Assembly: GCF_016919245.1 (NCBI RefSeq)
Contig: NZ_JAFEJA010000001.1
Coordinates: forward strand, 2,452,001 to 2,516,000
Source of the DNA: Streptomyces zhihengii
Lineage (GTDB): Bacteria > Actinomycetota > Actinomycetes > Streptomycetales > Streptomycetaceae
Direction of reading: 5' to 3'
DNA: 64,000 bases
Part shown: positions 35,778 through 45,933 of the stretch, piece by piece
Position numbering within the stretch: position 1 is the first letter of the stretch
How the letters are laid out: every line of letters starts with the position of its first letter
Translations under genes and position numbers: made by a program
Notes under the pieces: model-generated
What the model was told of the DNA's origin: nothing
The model's database searches: none
The model's input: only the letters and a program-made list of their open reading frames with translations

Positions 35778-36806
35778 TCAGGCGCGGTCCAGCACCACGA
35801 CGTCCGCGGGGTCGAAGGCCACCCCGACACCCGCGCCCTCGGCGGGCGCGTCCCGCAGCGGGCACTCGGCCTCCAGCACGGGGCCGTCCGCCGGGCGCAG
35901 GCGCACGGCGACCCGGCTGCCGCGGAAGGTCATCGACTCGACGACCGCGGCGAGGCCCTCGCCGGCCGGGGTGAGCCGCACCCCCGACGGCCGTACGAGC
36001 AGGGTGCGTTCGCCCTGCGGCGCGCCGTCGGGGACGGGGACCTTCCCCCAGGCGGTGGCGGCGGCGGTGCCCGTGACGGTGGCGGGCACGACGTTGTCGA
36101 AGCCCAGGAAGCGGGCGACGAACTCGGACGCCGGCCGCTGCCACACCTCCAGCGGGGTCCCCGCCTGGGCGATGCGCCCGTCCCGCATGACGACGACCCG
36201 GTCGGCGAGCGCGAACGCCTCGCCCTGGTCGTGGGTCACCGCGAGCACCGTGGTGCCCAGCCGGCCGAACAGACCGCGCAGTTCGACGACGAGGCGCTCC
36301 CGCAGACCCCGGTCGAGCTGTCCGAGGGGTTCGTCGAGCATCAGCAGCCGGGGCTCCGGGGCGAGGGCCCTGGCCAGGGCCACCCGCTGCTGCTCGCCCC
36401 CGGACAGGGACGCCACCGGGCGCCGCTCCGCGCCGGGCAGCCCGACGAGGTCCAGCAGCTCCCCCGTGCGGCGGGTCCGCTCGGCGGCCGCCGCGCCGTG
36501 CATGCGCAGCCCGAAGGCGACGTTCCCCGCGACGTCGTGCTGCGGGAAGAGCTGGTGGTCCTGGAACATCAGGCCCACGCCGCGCCGGTGGACCGGCACC
36601 CGGGTCTGGTCCGTCCCGCCGAGCAGGACGCGCCCCTCCCCGGCGGACTGGAGCCCGGCGACCACCCGCAGCAGCGTGGACTTGCCGCTGCCGCTCGGTC
36701 CGAGGACGCAGACGATCTCGTGCTCCTCGACCGCGAGGTCGACCCGGTCGAGCACGGCGCGGTCGCCGAACCGCACGGTGACGCCCTCCAGGTGCAGCAG
36801 CGTCAT
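35778..36806 (-). CDS. thiQ: Thiamine-type ABC importer ATP-binding protein
   Basis: The 342-residue ATPase has Walker A GPSGSGKS, signature LSGGEQQR and Walker B LLMLDEP, plus a C-terminal TOBE-like domain absent from E. coli ThiQ but common in iron/polyamine-type relatives. It is translation-coupled (TGATG) to the permease gene. The riboswitch ahead of the operon indicates thiamine or a precursor; the symbol is by analogy. Confidence 0.83.
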   Translation of the reverse strand: MTLLHLEGVTVRFGDRAVLDRVDLAVEEHEIVCVLGPSGSGKSTLLRVVAGLQSAGEGRVLLGGTDQTRVPVHRRGVGLMFQDHQLFPQHDVAGNVAFGLRMHGAAAAERTRRTGELLDLVGLPGAERRPVASLSGGEQQRVALARALAPEPRLLMLDEPLGQLDRGLRERLVVELRGLFGRLGTTVLAVTHDQGEAFALADRVVVMRDGRIAQAGTPLEVWQRPASEFVARFLGFDNVVPATVTGTAAATAWGKVPVPDGAPQGERTLLVRPSGVRLTPAGEGLAAVVESMTFRGSRVAVRLRPADGPVLEAECPLRDAPAEGAGVGVAFDPADVVVLDRA

Positions 36807-38485
36807 CAGAACTCCCCGGAGGTCTTGTCGGGACGGATGCGTTCGAGGGCGAGCAGCGCCACGGCGCAGACCGCCATCAGCACGGTGGACAGGGCCATCG
36901 CCTGCCCGTAGTTGAGCTCTCCGGGCCGTCCGAGCAGCCGGGCCACCGCGACGGGCAGGGTCGGGTTGTCGGGCCGGGCGATGAAGACGGTGGCGCCGAA
37001 CTCGCCCAGCGAGACGGCGAAGGCGAAGCCCGCGGCCACCAGCAGCGCCCTGCGCACCAGCGGCAGGTCGACCTCGCGCCACGCGCGCAGCGGGGACGCG
37101 CCGAGCACGGATGCCGCCTCGCGCAGCCGGGCGTCCACGGCGCGCAGCACCGGCAGCATGATGCGGACGACGAACGGCACTCCGACGAGCGCCTGGGCGA
37201 GCGGCACGAGGATCCAGGAGGTGCGCAGGTCCAGGGGCGGCTCGTCGAGCGCGATCAGGAAGCCGAAGCCGACCGTGACGGCCGAGACGCCGAGGGGCAG
37301 CATCAGCAGCGCGTCGAAGCCCCGCACCAGCCGGCCGGCCCGCCGGGTCAGCGCCGCGGCGGCCAGCCCGCCGACGACGACGGAGATCGCGGTCGCCGCC
37401 GCCGCGTACTCCAGGGAGTTCCGGATCGCCTCGACGGGCGGGACGAGGAAGGTGCCGCCCCGGGAGTCGACCACCGTCAGGGCCCGGTAGTAGGCGAGGC
37501 CGTAGCCGCCGGGGGTGTCGAAGGACCGCTCGACGAGCACCGCGAGGGGCGCGACCAGCAGCACGAGCACGGTCGCGACGACGCCCGCGAGGAGCGCCCA
37601 CTGCCCCGCGCCGCGCGGTCTGCGCGCCGTGCGGGCCGGATCGACGAGGCGCAGGGTGCTCTCCCTGCGGCGCACCGTCCGGGCGTGCACGGCGAGGATC
37701 GCGCCGACGGCGGCGAACTGGATCAGGGTGAGCACGGCGGCCGTGGGCAGGTCGAGCAGGTCGGCGGTCTGCCGGTAGATCTCCACCTCCAGCGTGGAGA
37801 AGGTGGGGCCGCCGAGGATCTGCACCACGCCGAAGGAGGTGAAGGTGAACAGGAAGACCATCAGCGCGGCCGCCGCGAGCGACGGCACCAGGGCGGGCAG
37901 AGTCACCCGGCGCCAGGCGGTGAACCGGCCCGCGCCGAGCACCCGCGCGGCCTCCTCCTGGCGGGGGTCGAGCTGCGCCCACAGGCCGCCGACGGTGCGG
38001 ACGACCACGGCGTAGTTGAAGAACACATGGGCCAGCAGGATCGCCCAGACCGTGGTGTCGAGGCGCACGCCCCACAGTTCGTCGAGCAGCCCGCCCCGTC
38101 CGATCAGGGCGAGGAAGGCGGTCCCGACGACGACGGTCGGCAGCACGAACGGCACCGTCACCACCGCGCGCAGCAGCCGTCTGCCGGGGAAGTGGAACCG
38201 GGCGAGGACGTACGCCCCCGGGAGGGCGATCAGCAGGGTGAGCGCGGTGGAGGCGAGCGCCTGCCAGGTGGTGAACCAGAGCACCCGCAGGATCTCCGGC
38301 CGGCCGGCCACCTCGGCGACGCGGCCGAACTGCCACGCACCGCCGTCGTGCAGGCCGCGGCCGACGATGGCGGTGACGGGGTAGGCGAAGAAGACGGCGA
38401 AGAACACAACGGGCCCGGCCATCAGGGCGAGCCGCGCCGCGTTCCCGCGCCGGGAGGTCCTTACTTCAGGACGAGCGAGGACCAC
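36806..38485 (-). CDS. thiP: Thiamine-type ABC importer permease (fused dimer)
   Basis: The 559-residue permease holds two fused halves, each with about six membrane segments and an EAA loop (EEAARVLGAGRFTAWRRVTLP-like and REAASVLGASPLRAWREVDLP-like). This is the ThiP layout. Its GTG lies inside the 3' end of the binding-protein gene, overlapping by 25 bases; other in-frame starts are GTG at 38497 or ATG at 38422. Confidence 0.85.
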   Translation of the reverse strand: MVLARPEVRTSRRGNAARLALMAGPVVFFAVFFAYPVTAIVGRGLHDGGAWQFGRVAEVAGRPEILRVLWFTTWQALASTALTLLIALPGAYVLARFHFPGRRLLRAVVTVPFVLPTVVVGTAFLALIGRGGLLDELWGVRLDTTVWAILLAHVFFNYAVVVRTVGGLWAQLDPRQEEAARVLGAGRFTAWRRVTLPALVPSLAAAALMVFLFTFTSFGVVQILGGPTFSTLEVEIYRQTADLLDLPTAAVLTLIQFAAVGAILAVHARTVRRRESTLRLVDPARTARRPRGAGQWALLAGVVATVLVLLVAPLAVLVERSFDTPGGYGLAYYRALTVVDSRGGTFLVPPVEAIRNSLEYAAAATAISVVVGGLAAAALTRRAGRLVRGFDALLMLPLGVSAVTVGFGFLIALDEPPLDLRTSWILVPLAQALVGVPFVVRIMLPVLRAVDARLREAASVLGASPLRAWREVDLPLVRRALLVAAGFAFAVSLGEFGATVFIARPDNPTLPVAVARLLGRPGELNYGQAMALSTVLMAVCAVALLALERIRPDKTSGEF

Positions 38486-39555
38486 GAGCGGACCCACTGC
38501 TCACGCTTGTCGGCGATCGTCTTCGGAGCGACCGTCGCGGGCTTCTCCACGACCGCCCCGTGCCGGGTGAACAGCTCGGGCAGCTTCGCGCCCTCGACCA
38601 CCGGGTTGACGAACATGTTCAGCGGCATGTCCTCCTGGAACGCGTCGCCGATCAGGAAGTCGAGCAGCGCCTTGCCGCCCGCCTCGTTCTTCGCGCCCTG
38701 GAGCAGTCCGGCGAACTCGATCTGGCGGAAGCAGGTCCCGGTCGCGACGCCGGTGGGCGCCTCGGCGGGCTGCGGCTCGGCGTAGAGGACCTCGACGGGC
38801 GGGCTGGAGGCGTAGGAGACGACCAGCGGCCGGTCCGCGCCGGCCTTCTTCCCGCCGGCCGAACCCGAGAACTCCTCGTTGTACGCCTGCTCCCAGCCGT
38901 CGACGACCTTGACGCCGTTGGCGTCGAGCTTCTTCCAGTAGTCCTGCCAGCCGGACTCGCCGAAGGTGCCGACGGTGCCGAGCAGGAAGCCGAGGCCGGG
39001 CGAGGAGGTGGCGGCGTTCTCGACGACGAGTAGGTCCTTGTACGCGGGCTTCGCGAGGTCGGCGAAGGTCTCCGGCGGCGCGAGCTTCTTGTCCGCGAAG
39101 TACTTCTTGTCGTAGTTCACGCAGATGTCGCCGGTGTCGACGGGGGTGACGCGGTGCTTCTCCGCGTCCAGCTGCACCTCGTCGGCGACCCGGTCGAGGC
39201 CCTTGGCCTCGTACGGGGTGAAGAGGTCGTTGTCGAGGGCGCGGGACAGCAGGGTGTTGTCCACGCCGAAGAAGACGTCGCCCTGCGGGGAGCCCTTGGT
39301 GAGGATCTCCTTGTTGAGCGCCGTGCCGGCGTCCCCGCTCTTGAGCACCTTGACCGTGTAGCCGGTCTGCTCGGTGAACGCCTTGAGCACGGTGTCGGAC
39401 ACCGCGAAGGAGTCGTGGCCGACGAGGGTGACCGTCTTGGAGGCCGTCCCGTCGCTCTTCCCGCCGTCGGATCCGCCGCCGCAGGCGGCGAGGACGGTGA
39501 CGCCGAGGGCGGAGACGGCCGCCATGGCGACGGCACGGCGAAGCTGGCTGTTCAT
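38461..39555 (-). CDS. thiB: Thiamine-binding lipoprotein of the ABC importer
   Basis: The 364-residue solute-binding lipoprotein has a Sec signal and lipobox LAAC (Cys25), followed by a Gly/Ser linker. The mature protein is of the ThiB/TbpA class, with TLVGHDSFAVSD at its start. It captures thiamine or a related pyrimidine outside the cell. It is the first gene of the operon and follows a TPP riboswitch, so translation or transcription should fall when thiamine pyrophosphate is abundant. Confidence 0.88.
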   Translation of the reverse strand: MNSQLRRAVAMAAVSALGVTVLAACGGGSDGGKSDGTASKTVTLVGHDSFAVSDTVLKAFTEQTGYTVKVLKSGDAGTALNKEILTKGSPQGDVFFGVDNTLLSRALDNDLFTPYEAKGLDRVADEVQLDAEKHRVTPVDTGDICVNYDKKYFADKKLAPPETFADLAKPAYKDLLVVENAATSSPGLGFLLGTVGTFGESGWQDYWKKLDANGVKVVDGWEQAYNEEFSGSAGGKKAGADRPLVVSYASSPPVEVLYAEPQPAEAPTGVATGTCFRQIEFAGLLQGAKNEAGGKALLDFLIGDAFQEDMPLNMFVNPVVEGAKLPELFTRHGAVVEKPATVAPKTIADKREQWVRSWSSLVLK

Positions 39556-39565
39556 GTGGTGCTGA

Positions 39566-39648
39566 CTCCCTACGCCGGTATGACCCGGATCAGGTCCGAG
39601 GGTCTGCGGCCGTGCCGCACTCTCAGCGCTGTGTGCGCTCCCCTGTCG
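39566..39648 (-). ncRNA. TPP (THI-element) riboswitch
   Basis: On the minus strand the conserved core appears in order: GGGGAGC, GCTGAGAGTGCGG, then ACCCTCGGACCTGATCCGGG, GTCATACCGGCGTAGGGAG. These are the standard THI-box segments. The closing GGGAG is also the apparent ribosome site of thiB, ten bases from its ATG, so ligand binding probably blocks translation. Confidence 0.95.
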
Positions 39649-39731
39649 GAATGTTTCGTTGTTCTTCGACGCACACGCTCATCTGTGCGAATGCACGGGC
39701 ACAGTACCAGCCGGGCGCGGGGGCCCTCCGG

Positions 39732-40844
39732 TCACCGCTCCTGCGCGGCGAGCTGCCCGCAGGCCCCGTCGATCTCCTGGCCACGGGTGTCGCGGACGGT
39801 GACCGGCACCCCGTGGGCGGCGATGGCCTCGACGAACGCCTTCTCGTCCTCCGGCCGCGAGGCGGTCCACTTGGAGCCGGGGGTCGGGTTGAGCGGGATC
39901 AGATTGACGTGGACGCGCTTGCCCTTGAGCAGGCGGCCCAGCAGATCGCCGCGCCAGGCCTGGTCGTTGATGTCGCGGATGAGCGCGTACTCGATGGAGA
40001 TCCGGCGGCCGGACTTCTCCGCGTACTCCCAGGCGGCGTCGAGGACCTCGCGCACCTTCCAGCGGGTGTTGACCGGTACCAGGGTGTCGCGCAGCTCGTC
40101 GTCCGGCGCGTGCAGCGAGACGGCGAGACGGCACTTGAAGCCCTCGTCGGCGAAGCGGAGCATCGCCGGGACGAGGCCGACCGTGGAGACGGTGATCCCG
40201 CGCTGGGACAGGCCCAGTCCGTCGGGCTCCGGGTCGGTCAGCCGGCGGATGGCGCCGACGACCCGCTTGTAGTTGGCCAGCGGCTCGCCCATGCCCATGA
40301 AGACGATGTTCGACAGCCGCGCGGGACCGCCGGGGACCTCGCCGTCGCGCAGGGCGCGCATGCCGTCGACGATCTGGTGCACGATCTCGGCGGTCGACAG
40401 GTTCCGGTCGAGGCCGGCCTGGCCGGTGGCGCAGAAGGGGCAGTTCATCCCGCAGCCCGCCTGCGAGGAGATGCACATGGTGACCCGGTCCGGGTAGCGC
40501 ATCAGCACGGACTCGACGAGCGTGCCGTCGTGCAGCCGCCAGAGCGTCTTGCGGGTGGTGTCGTCGTCGCACGAGATGTGCCGCACGACCGACATCAGGT
40601 CCGGCAGCAGCTCCCCGGCGAGCTTCTCGCGCGCGGCGGCGGGGATGTCCGTCCACTGCGCGGGGTCGTGCGCGTAGCGCGCGAAGTAGTGCTGGGAGAG
40701 CTGCTTGGCGCGGAACGGCTTCTCGCCGATGGCGGCGACCGCCTCCTTGCGCTCGGCGGGCGTGAGATCGGCCAGATGCCGCGGGGGCTTCTTGACCCCG
40801 CGGGGCGCGACGAAAGTGAGTTCTCCGGGAAGCGGACGGGCCAC
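39732..40844 (-). CDS. rlmN: 23S rRNA/tRNA adenosine C2 methyltransferase
   Basis: This 370-residue radical-SAM enzyme methylates A2503 of 23S rRNA and A37 of some tRNAs. The iron-sulfur cluster motif CGMNCPFC gives Cys131, 135 and 138. [11 protein letters not shown] and the C-terminal GACGQ, with the methyl-carrying Cys, are present. The GTG at 40844 has GGAG 11 bases upstream. It is a single-gene unit after the thiamine riboswitch region. Confidence 0.93.
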   Translation of the reverse strand: MARPLPGELTFVAPRGVKKPPRHLADLTPAERKEAVAAIGEKPFRAKQLSQHYFARYAHDPAQWTDIPAAAREKLAGELLPDLMSVVRHISCDDDTTRKTLWRLHDGTLVESVLMRYPDRVTMCISSQAGCGMNCPFCATGQAGLDRNLSTAEIVHQIVDGMRALRDGEVPGGPARLSNIVFMGMGEPLANYKRVVGAIRRLTDPEPDGLGLSQRGITVSTVGLVPAMLRFADEGFKCRLAVSLHAPDDELRDTLVPVNTRWKVREVLDAAWEYAEKSGRRISIEYALIRDINDQAWRGDLLGRLLKGKRVHVNLIPLNPTPGSKWTASRPEDEKAFVEAIAAHGVPVTVRDTRGQEIDGACGQLAAQER

Positions 40845-41016
40845 GGTTGAGCGTCTCCTCAGGACGACGAGGTCGGGCATCCCCGAACGGACGGGGACCA
40901 CGGCACCACGATGCCGACGCCAGGAGACCTCACTGGGCCATCCCCACGGCGGCAGGGACGACAAGGGCCCGCGCGCGGTGCTGCGCCACGGGCCCTTCCA
41001 GCGTACCTGCTGTCCG

Positions 41017-42189
41017 TCAACCGCTTCCGACGAAGAGCACCAGCAGCAGCCACACCACCGGGGCGGTCGGCAGCAGCGAGTCCAGCCGGTCCATGATGCC
41101 GCCGTGCCCGGGAAGCAGGCTGCCCATGTCCTTGATGCCCAGGTCGCGCTTGATCATCGACTCGCCGAGGTCGCCGAGGGTGGCGCTGGCGGCGACCGCC
41201 AGGCCCAGCAGCAGCCCCTGCCACCAGGTGCCGTCCTCGACCAGGAACTGCATGCACAGCGCACCCGCGGCCATGGCGAAGCCGACCGCTCCGAGCAGCC
41301 CCTCGCGGGTCTTCCCGGGGCTGATGCGCGGCGCCAGCTTGTGCTTGCCGAAGCGCCAGCCCACCGCGTAGGCGCCCGTGTCGCTGACGACCGTGAGCAC
41401 CAGGAAGGTGAGCACCCGCTCCGGGCCGTCGTCCGCGGCGAGCATCATCGACACGAAGGTCGCGAGGAACGGCACGTAGAAGGCGGCGAAGACACCGGCC
41501 GTGACGTCCCTCAGATAGCCCTCGGGCGGCTCGGTCATCCGCCAGACCAGCACGGCGAGGGCGGTGAGCGCCATCGCCACCCAGGCGCCCTCGGCGCCGC
41601 GCAGATAGCCGGCGACCACCATCGCGGCACCGCCGACGGCCAGCGGCACCAGAGGTGCCTTGATCTGCTTGCGCTCCTGGAGGCGGGAGGTCAGTTCCCA
41701 CAGACCGACGACGACGGCGACCGCTATCACGCCGACGAACACGGCCTTCACGAAGAACAGCGACAGCACGATCACCGCGCCGAGACCGACCCCCACCCCT
41801 ATGGCCGCCCGGAGGTCGCGGCCGGCCCGCTTCTTCCGGGGCGGCTGCGGGGAGGGCGTCGGCTGCGGCGCGGCATGCGTCGGCTGCGGCGCGGGGGCGG
41901 ACGGCGGGGTGGGCATGGGCTCCTGCGGATTCTCGTCGCGGAACAGGGGGCCGCCGAGCCGTGCGGCACCCCCGTCGGGGGCCTCGCGGCCGGCTCGGCC
42001 GGCGGGGCCTGGAGCGGACTGGGCGTCTCTACCTGCGTCGGGAAAGTCCGGCACGATGGGCATGGGCCGAGTCTGCTGTGCCCCGTGCCCATCGTGGGCA
42101 GGACCCGCCGGGAGGGGCCCCTGGTCGGGCGGTGGCCATGCACCGGCGTATCCCGCGCCGGGCGAGGCCCCCCAGGAAGAGTCGTTCAT
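41017..42189 (-). CDS. cdsA: Phosphatidate cytidylyltransferase
   Basis: This 390-residue membrane enzyme makes CDP-diacylglycerol from phosphatidate and CTP. A 120-residue Pro-rich cytoplasmic extension, typical of Streptomyces, precedes about seven membrane segments. The CdsA signature [20 protein letters not shown] is near residue 352. The ATG overlaps the frr stop (TGATG). Confidence 0.92.
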   Translation of the reverse strand: MNDSSWGASPGAGYAGAWPPPDQGPLPAGPAHDGHGAQQTRPMPIVPDFPDAGRDAQSAPGPAGRAGREAPDGGAARLGGPLFRDENPQEPMPTPPSAPAPQPTHAAPQPTPSPQPPRKKRAGRDLRAAIGVGVGLGAVIVLSLFFVKAVFVGVIAVAVVVGLWELTSRLQERKQIKAPLVPLAVGGAAMVVAGYLRGAEGAWVAMALTALAVLVWRMTEPPEGYLRDVTAGVFAAFYVPFLATFVSMMLAADDGPERVLTFLVLTVVSDTGAYAVGWRFGKHKLAPRISPGKTREGLLGAVGFAMAAGALCMQFLVEDGTWWQGLLLGLAVAASATLGDLGESMIKRDLGIKDMGSLLPGHGGIMDRLDSLLPTAPVVWLLLVLFVGSG

Positions 42190-42746
42190 CAGACCTCGAG
42201 CAGCTCGGCTTCCTTGTGCTTGAGCAGCTCGTCCACCTGCGCGACGTACTTCGCGGTGGTGTCGTCGAGCTCCTTCTCCGCGCGGCGGCCCTCGTCCTCG
42301 CCGACCTCGCCGTCCTTGATCAGCTTGTCGATCGACTCCTTGGCCTTGCGGCGCACGGCGCGGATCGAGATCTTGGCGTCCTCGCCCTTGGTCTTGGCGA
42401 CCTTGATGAACTCCTTGCGGCGGTCCTGCGTGAGCTCGGGGAAGACCACGCGGATGATGTTGCCGTCGTTGCTCGGGTTGACGCCGAGGTCGGAGTCGCG
42501 GATCGCCTGCTCGATGTTGCGCAGCGCGGTCTTGTCGAACGGCGTGACCACGGCCATGCGCGGCTCCGGCACCGAGAACGAGGCCAGCTGGTTGATCGGG
42601 GTCAGGGCACCGTAGTAGTCCGCCACGATCTTGTTGAACATCGCCGGGTGCGCACGTCCGGTGCGGATCGCGGCGAAGTCATCCTTGGCGACCAGGACGG
42701 CCTTCTCCATCTTCTCCTCGGCCTCGAGGAGGGTCTCTTCGATCAC
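42189..42746 (-). CDS. frr: Ribosome recycling factor
   Basis: The 185-residue protein releases ribosomes after termination together with [16 protein letters not shown] near the N-terminus and the C-terminal coiled region are typical. Two GTGs are adjacent; I chose the second (42746) because GGAG is six bases upstream and the length is then standard. Confidence 0.95.
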   Translation of the reverse strand: MIEETLLEAEEKMEKAVLVAKDDFAAIRTGRAHPAMFNKIVADYYGALTPINQLASFSVPEPRMAVVTPFDKTALRNIEQAIRDSDLGVNPSNDGNIIRVVFPELTQDRRKEFIKVAKTKGEDAKISIRAVRRKAKESIDKLIKDGEVGEDEGRRAEKELDDTTAKYVAQVDELLKHKEAELLEV

Positions 42747-42883
42747 CACTTGCTCCTGCGTGTCTTGAGTGGGGCCCCGGCATCGGGACCGGTCCGTCGG
42801 AACCTGCGTCGCGTGTTCCCTGCACGGTGTCCGACCGGCAGGACTTTGTCCATCCCCCGGGGTGCGGCCCCCGGGGACCCCGG

Positions 42884-43648
42884 TCAGGCCCGGGTGTCCC
42901 GGTCGCTCACGAGCGTGCCGATCTTCTCACCGTTGACGGCCCGGGCGATGTTGCCCTCGGCGAGCAGCTCGAAGACGAGGATCGGCAGGGCGTTGTCGCG
43001 GCAGAGCGTGATCGCGGTGGCGTCGGCGACCTTGAGGTTCCGGGCGATCACCTCGCCGTACTCCAGCGCGTCGTACTTCACCGCGTCGGGGTTGGCCTTC
43101 GGGTCGGAGTCGTAGACCCCGTCGACACCGTTCTTGCCCATGAGCAGCGCCTCGGCGTCGATCTCCAGGGCACGCTGTGCGGCGGTGGTGTCGGTGGAGA
43201 AGTAGGGCATGCCCATGCCCGCGCCGAAGATGACGACGCGGCCCTTCTCCAGGTGGCGCACGGCGCGCAGCGGGATGTACGGCTCCGCGACCTGCCCCAT
43301 CGTGATGGCGGTCTGGACGCGGGAGTCGATGCCCTCCTTCTCCAGGAAGTCCTGGAGGGCGAGGCAGTTCATGACCGTGCCGAGCATGCCCATGTAGTCG
43401 GAGCGCGCCCGGTCCATGCCCCGCTGCTGGAGCTCGGCGCCGCGGAAGAAGTTTCCGCCGCCGATCACGACCGCGATCTCGGCGCCGTCGCGTACGACCG
43501 CCGCGATCTCACGGGCCATGGCGTGTACGACGTCGGGGTCCACCCCCAGGCCCCCGCCGCCGGCGAACGCCTCACCGGACAGCTTCAGCATGAAGCGGCC
43601 GGCTTTCTTGCCGTGGTTGTCGTCGCCCTTTGCGGCGTCCTGATTCAT
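42884..43648 (-). CDS. pyrH: UMP kinase
   Basis: The 254-residue hexameric kinase phosphorylates UMP to [13 protein letters not shown] and [11 protein letters not shown] at the N-terminus and [15 protein letters not shown] further on are conserved. It has a short N-terminal tail rich in Asp/Lys. The gene stands between tsf and frr, as in most actinobacteria. Confidence 0.95.
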   Translation of the reverse strand: MNQDAAKGDDNHGKKAGRFMLKLSGEAFAGGGGLGVDPDVVHAMAREIAAVVRDGAEIAVVIGGGNFFRGAELQQRGMDRARSDYMGMLGTVMNCLALQDFLEKEGIDSRVQTAITMGQVAEPYIPLRAVRHLEKGRVVIFGAGMGMPYFSTDTTAAQRALEIDAEALLMGKNGVDGVYDSDPKANPDAVKYDALEYGEVIARNLKVADATAITLCRDNALPILVFELLAEGNIARAVNGEKIGTLVSDRDTRA

Positions 43649-43675
43649 GGAGATCTCCTCGTGCACATACGAAGA

Positions 43676-43722
43676 AGGCCATTGCCCTGGGGTCCTTGCG
43701 GTTTCCCGTACGGCAATGGCCT
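43676..43722 (-). terminator. Inverted repeat between tsf and pyrH
   Basis: AGGCCATTGCC and GGCAATGGCCT form a perfect 11-bp stem with a 25-nt loop, 28 bases upstream of the pyrH start. It could be a terminator of tsf transcription or a leader structure for pyrH. Confidence 0.6.
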
Positions 43723-43806
43723 CCTCGTCAGATCTGCGGTCGCCCGGCGCGGACGCGGACGACTGCCTCAGACCCTACCGGGGTCCGGTGTCCGTGGCGT
43801 ACGGAC

Positions 43807-44643
43807 TCAGATGCCGACCTTGATGCGGCTGAAGCGCTTGAGGGCGACTCCGGCCTCGTCCAGGATCTGCTGGACCGTCTTCTTGTTGTCCAGCGCGTAG
43901 GGCTGGCCGAGGAGGGTGGCCTCCTTGAAGAAGCCGTTGACGCGACCCTCGACGATCTTCGGGAGGGCGGCCTCGGGCTTGCCTTCGGCGCGGGTGGTCT
44001 CCTCGGCGACGCGGCGCTCGGTCTCGACGACCTCGGCCGGGACGTCCTCGCGGGAGAGGTACTTCGGCGCGAAGGCGGCGATGTGCTGCGCGACGCCCTT
44101 GGCGATCTCGGCGTTCTCCTTGTCGAGCTCGACGAGAACACCGATCTGCGGGGGCAGGTCGGGCATGGTGCGGTGCATGTACGCGGTGACGTAGCCGTCG
44201 GTGAACTGCGCGAAGCGGTCCAGGACGATCTTCTCGCCGAGGTTGGCGTTGGCCTCGTCGACGTACGCCTGGACGGTCTTGCCGGCCTCGATCTCGGAGG
44301 CGAGCAGCGCCTCGATGTCGGCGGGGCCCGTCTTGGCGACGTGCTCGGCGAGCGCGTTGGCGACGGCCTGGAACTTGTCGCCCTTGGCGACGAAGTCCGT
44401 CTCGCACTTCAGCTCGAGGATGACACCGGCGGAGTTGTCGCCCGCGATGAGGGAGACGACGGCGCCGTTCTCGGCGGAGCGGCCCTCGCGCTTGGCGACG
44501 CCCTTCTGGCCCTTGATGCGCAGGGCCTCGACGGCCTTGTCGACGTTGCCGTCGGCCTCGTCCAGCGCCTTCTTGCAGTCCATCATGCCGGCGCCGGTGA
44601 GCTCGCGGAGCTTCTTGACGTCAGCGGCGGTGTAGTTCGCCAT
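43807..44643 (-). CDS. tsf: Elongation factor Ts
   Basis: The 278-residue nucleotide-exchange factor for EF-Tu begins with a UBA-like domain ([18 protein letters not shown]). The conserved core FVAKGD follows. Length and context after rpsB are standard. Confidence 0.96.
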   Translation of the reverse strand: MANYTAADVKKLRELTGAGMMDCKKALDEADGNVDKAVEALRIKGQKGVAKREGRSAENGAVVSLIAGDNSAGVILELKCETDFVAKGDKFQAVANALAEHVAKTGPADIEALLASEIEAGKTVQAYVDEANANLGEKIVLDRFAQFTDGYVTAYMHRTMPDLPPQIGVLVELDKENAEIAKGVAQHIAAFAPKYLSREDVPAEVVETERRVAEETTRAEGKPEAALPKIVEGRVNGFFKEATLLGQPYALDNKKTVQQILDEAGVALKRFSRIKVGI

Positions 44644-44703
44644 GAGTCTGGGTTCTCTCTCGAAGTCTGAAAGATCTACGAAGATCGGGAAGATCTACGG
44701 GTG

Positions 44704-44733
44704 GACGGCGGGGGCCACCGGGCCCCCGCCGTC
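44704..44733 (-). terminator. Hairpin between rpsB and tsf
   Basis: A perfect 13-bp GC stem with a 4-nt loop just after rpsB; it may attenuate read-through into tsf. Confidence 0.8.
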
Positions 44734-44765
44734 GTCAACCGAACCTGTGCAGGTCAGGCCGTGGT

Positions 44766-45677
44766 TCAGGCCTGCTCGGCGTCGGCGGCCGGAGCCTCCG
44801 TGGCCTCGGCGGCCGGAGCCTCGGCGGCCGGAGCCTCAGCGGCGGGCGCCTCGGCGGCCGGGGCGTCGGCCGGCTTCTCCGCGGCGTCGTCGGCCTTCTT
44901 CTCACCCTCGAGCAGGTCACGCTCCCACTCGGCCAGCGGCTCGCCGGCGGCCTTCTCGCCCGGCTTCGAGTCGCCGGTGGCCACGCCGGAGCGGGCGATG
45001 AGGCCCTCGGCGACGGCGTCGGCGATCACGCGGGTGAGCAGGGTGACGGAGCGGATCGCGTCGTCGTTGCCCGGGATCTTGTAGTCGACCTCGTCGGGGT
45101 CGCAGTTGGTGTCGAGGATCGCGACGACCGGGATGTGGAGCTTGCGCGCCTCACCGACGGCGATGTGCTCCTTCTTGGTGTCGACGATCCAGACGGCGCT
45201 CGGCACCTTCTGCATCTCGCGGATGCCGCCGAGGGTCTTCTCGAGCTTGGCCTTCTCGCGGGAGAGGACCAGGAGCTCCTTCTTGGTGAGGCCGGAGGCG
45301 GCCACGTCCTCGAAGTCGATCTGCTCGAGCTCCTTGAGGCGCTGCAGACGCTTGTAGACGGTCGAGAAGTTGGTGAGCATGCCGCCCAGCCAGCGCTGGT
45401 TGACGTAGGGCATGCCGACGCGCGTCGCCTGCTCGGCGATGGCCTCCTGGGCCTGCTTCTTCGTACCGACGAACATGATGGAGCCGCCGTGCGCGACGGT
45501 CTCCTTGACGAACTCGAAGGCGCGGTCGATGTACGACAGCGACTGGAGCAGGTCGATGATGTAGATGCCGTTGCGCTCGGTGAAGATGAAGCGCTTCATC
45601 TTCGGGTTCCAGCGACGGGTCTGGTGACCGAAGTGGACGCCGCTCTCCAGCAGCTCCCGCATCGTGACGACGGCCAT
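44766..45677 (-). CDS. rpsB: 30S ribosomal protein S2
   Basis: The 303-residue protein has [20 protein letters not shown] at the N-terminus and the conserved core. The last 60 residues are an Ala/Pro/Glu tail with about five APAAE-type repeats coded by 15-bp DNA repeats; this is common in actinomycete S2 but variable. A strong ribosome site precedes the ATG. Confidence 0.95.
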   Translation of the reverse strand: MAVVTMRELLESGVHFGHQTRRWNPKMKRFIFTERNGIYIIDLLQSLSYIDRAFEFVKETVAHGGSIMFVGTKKQAQEAIAEQATRVGMPYVNQRWLGGMLTNFSTVYKRLQRLKELEQIDFEDVAASGLTKKELLVLSREKAKLEKTLGGIREMQKVPSAVWIVDTKKEHIAVGEARKLHIPVVAILDTNCDPDEVDYKIPGNDDAIRSVTLLTRVIADAVAEGLIARSGVATGDSKPGEKAAGEPLAEWERDLLEGEKKADDAAEKPADAPAAEAPAAEAPAAEAPAAEATEAPAADAEQA

Positions 45678-45856
45678 GGCCGTATCTCCTTGGGTTCTCG
45701 GTTGTGTCCTGACGCCCCGACGCGCCGTGCCACAGAAGGACCGAGGAGCGCGGCCACCGACCGCTGAGGGTCCGGTGGCGGGGCGTGCGAAGTCGACCCG
45801 GTGACCCGGATCGCCAGATGAAGTGTACGGGACCCCGGGGGCCCCGGGTGACGCCG

Positions 45857-45883
45857 CTGTCCACAACGGCCCGGTTGTCCACA
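45857..45883. promoter_or_regulatory. Pair of DnaA-box-like sequences upstream of rpsB
   Basis: CTGTCCACA (45857-45865) and TTGTCCACA (45875-45883) lie in the same orientation with 18-bp spacing. The second matches the preferred Streptomyces DnaA box. They lie between the divergent rpsB and M23 peptidase genes. Confidence 0.6.
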
Positions 45884-45933
45884 GATCCGGACCATGATCC
45901 ACTCGCGGCGGCCCGCCGGGGCACGGTTGCGCC

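Noticed and set aside
42841..42883. Possible terminator after pyrH
   Set aside because: Several short CCCGGGG palindromes allow alternative pairings; no single convincing stem.
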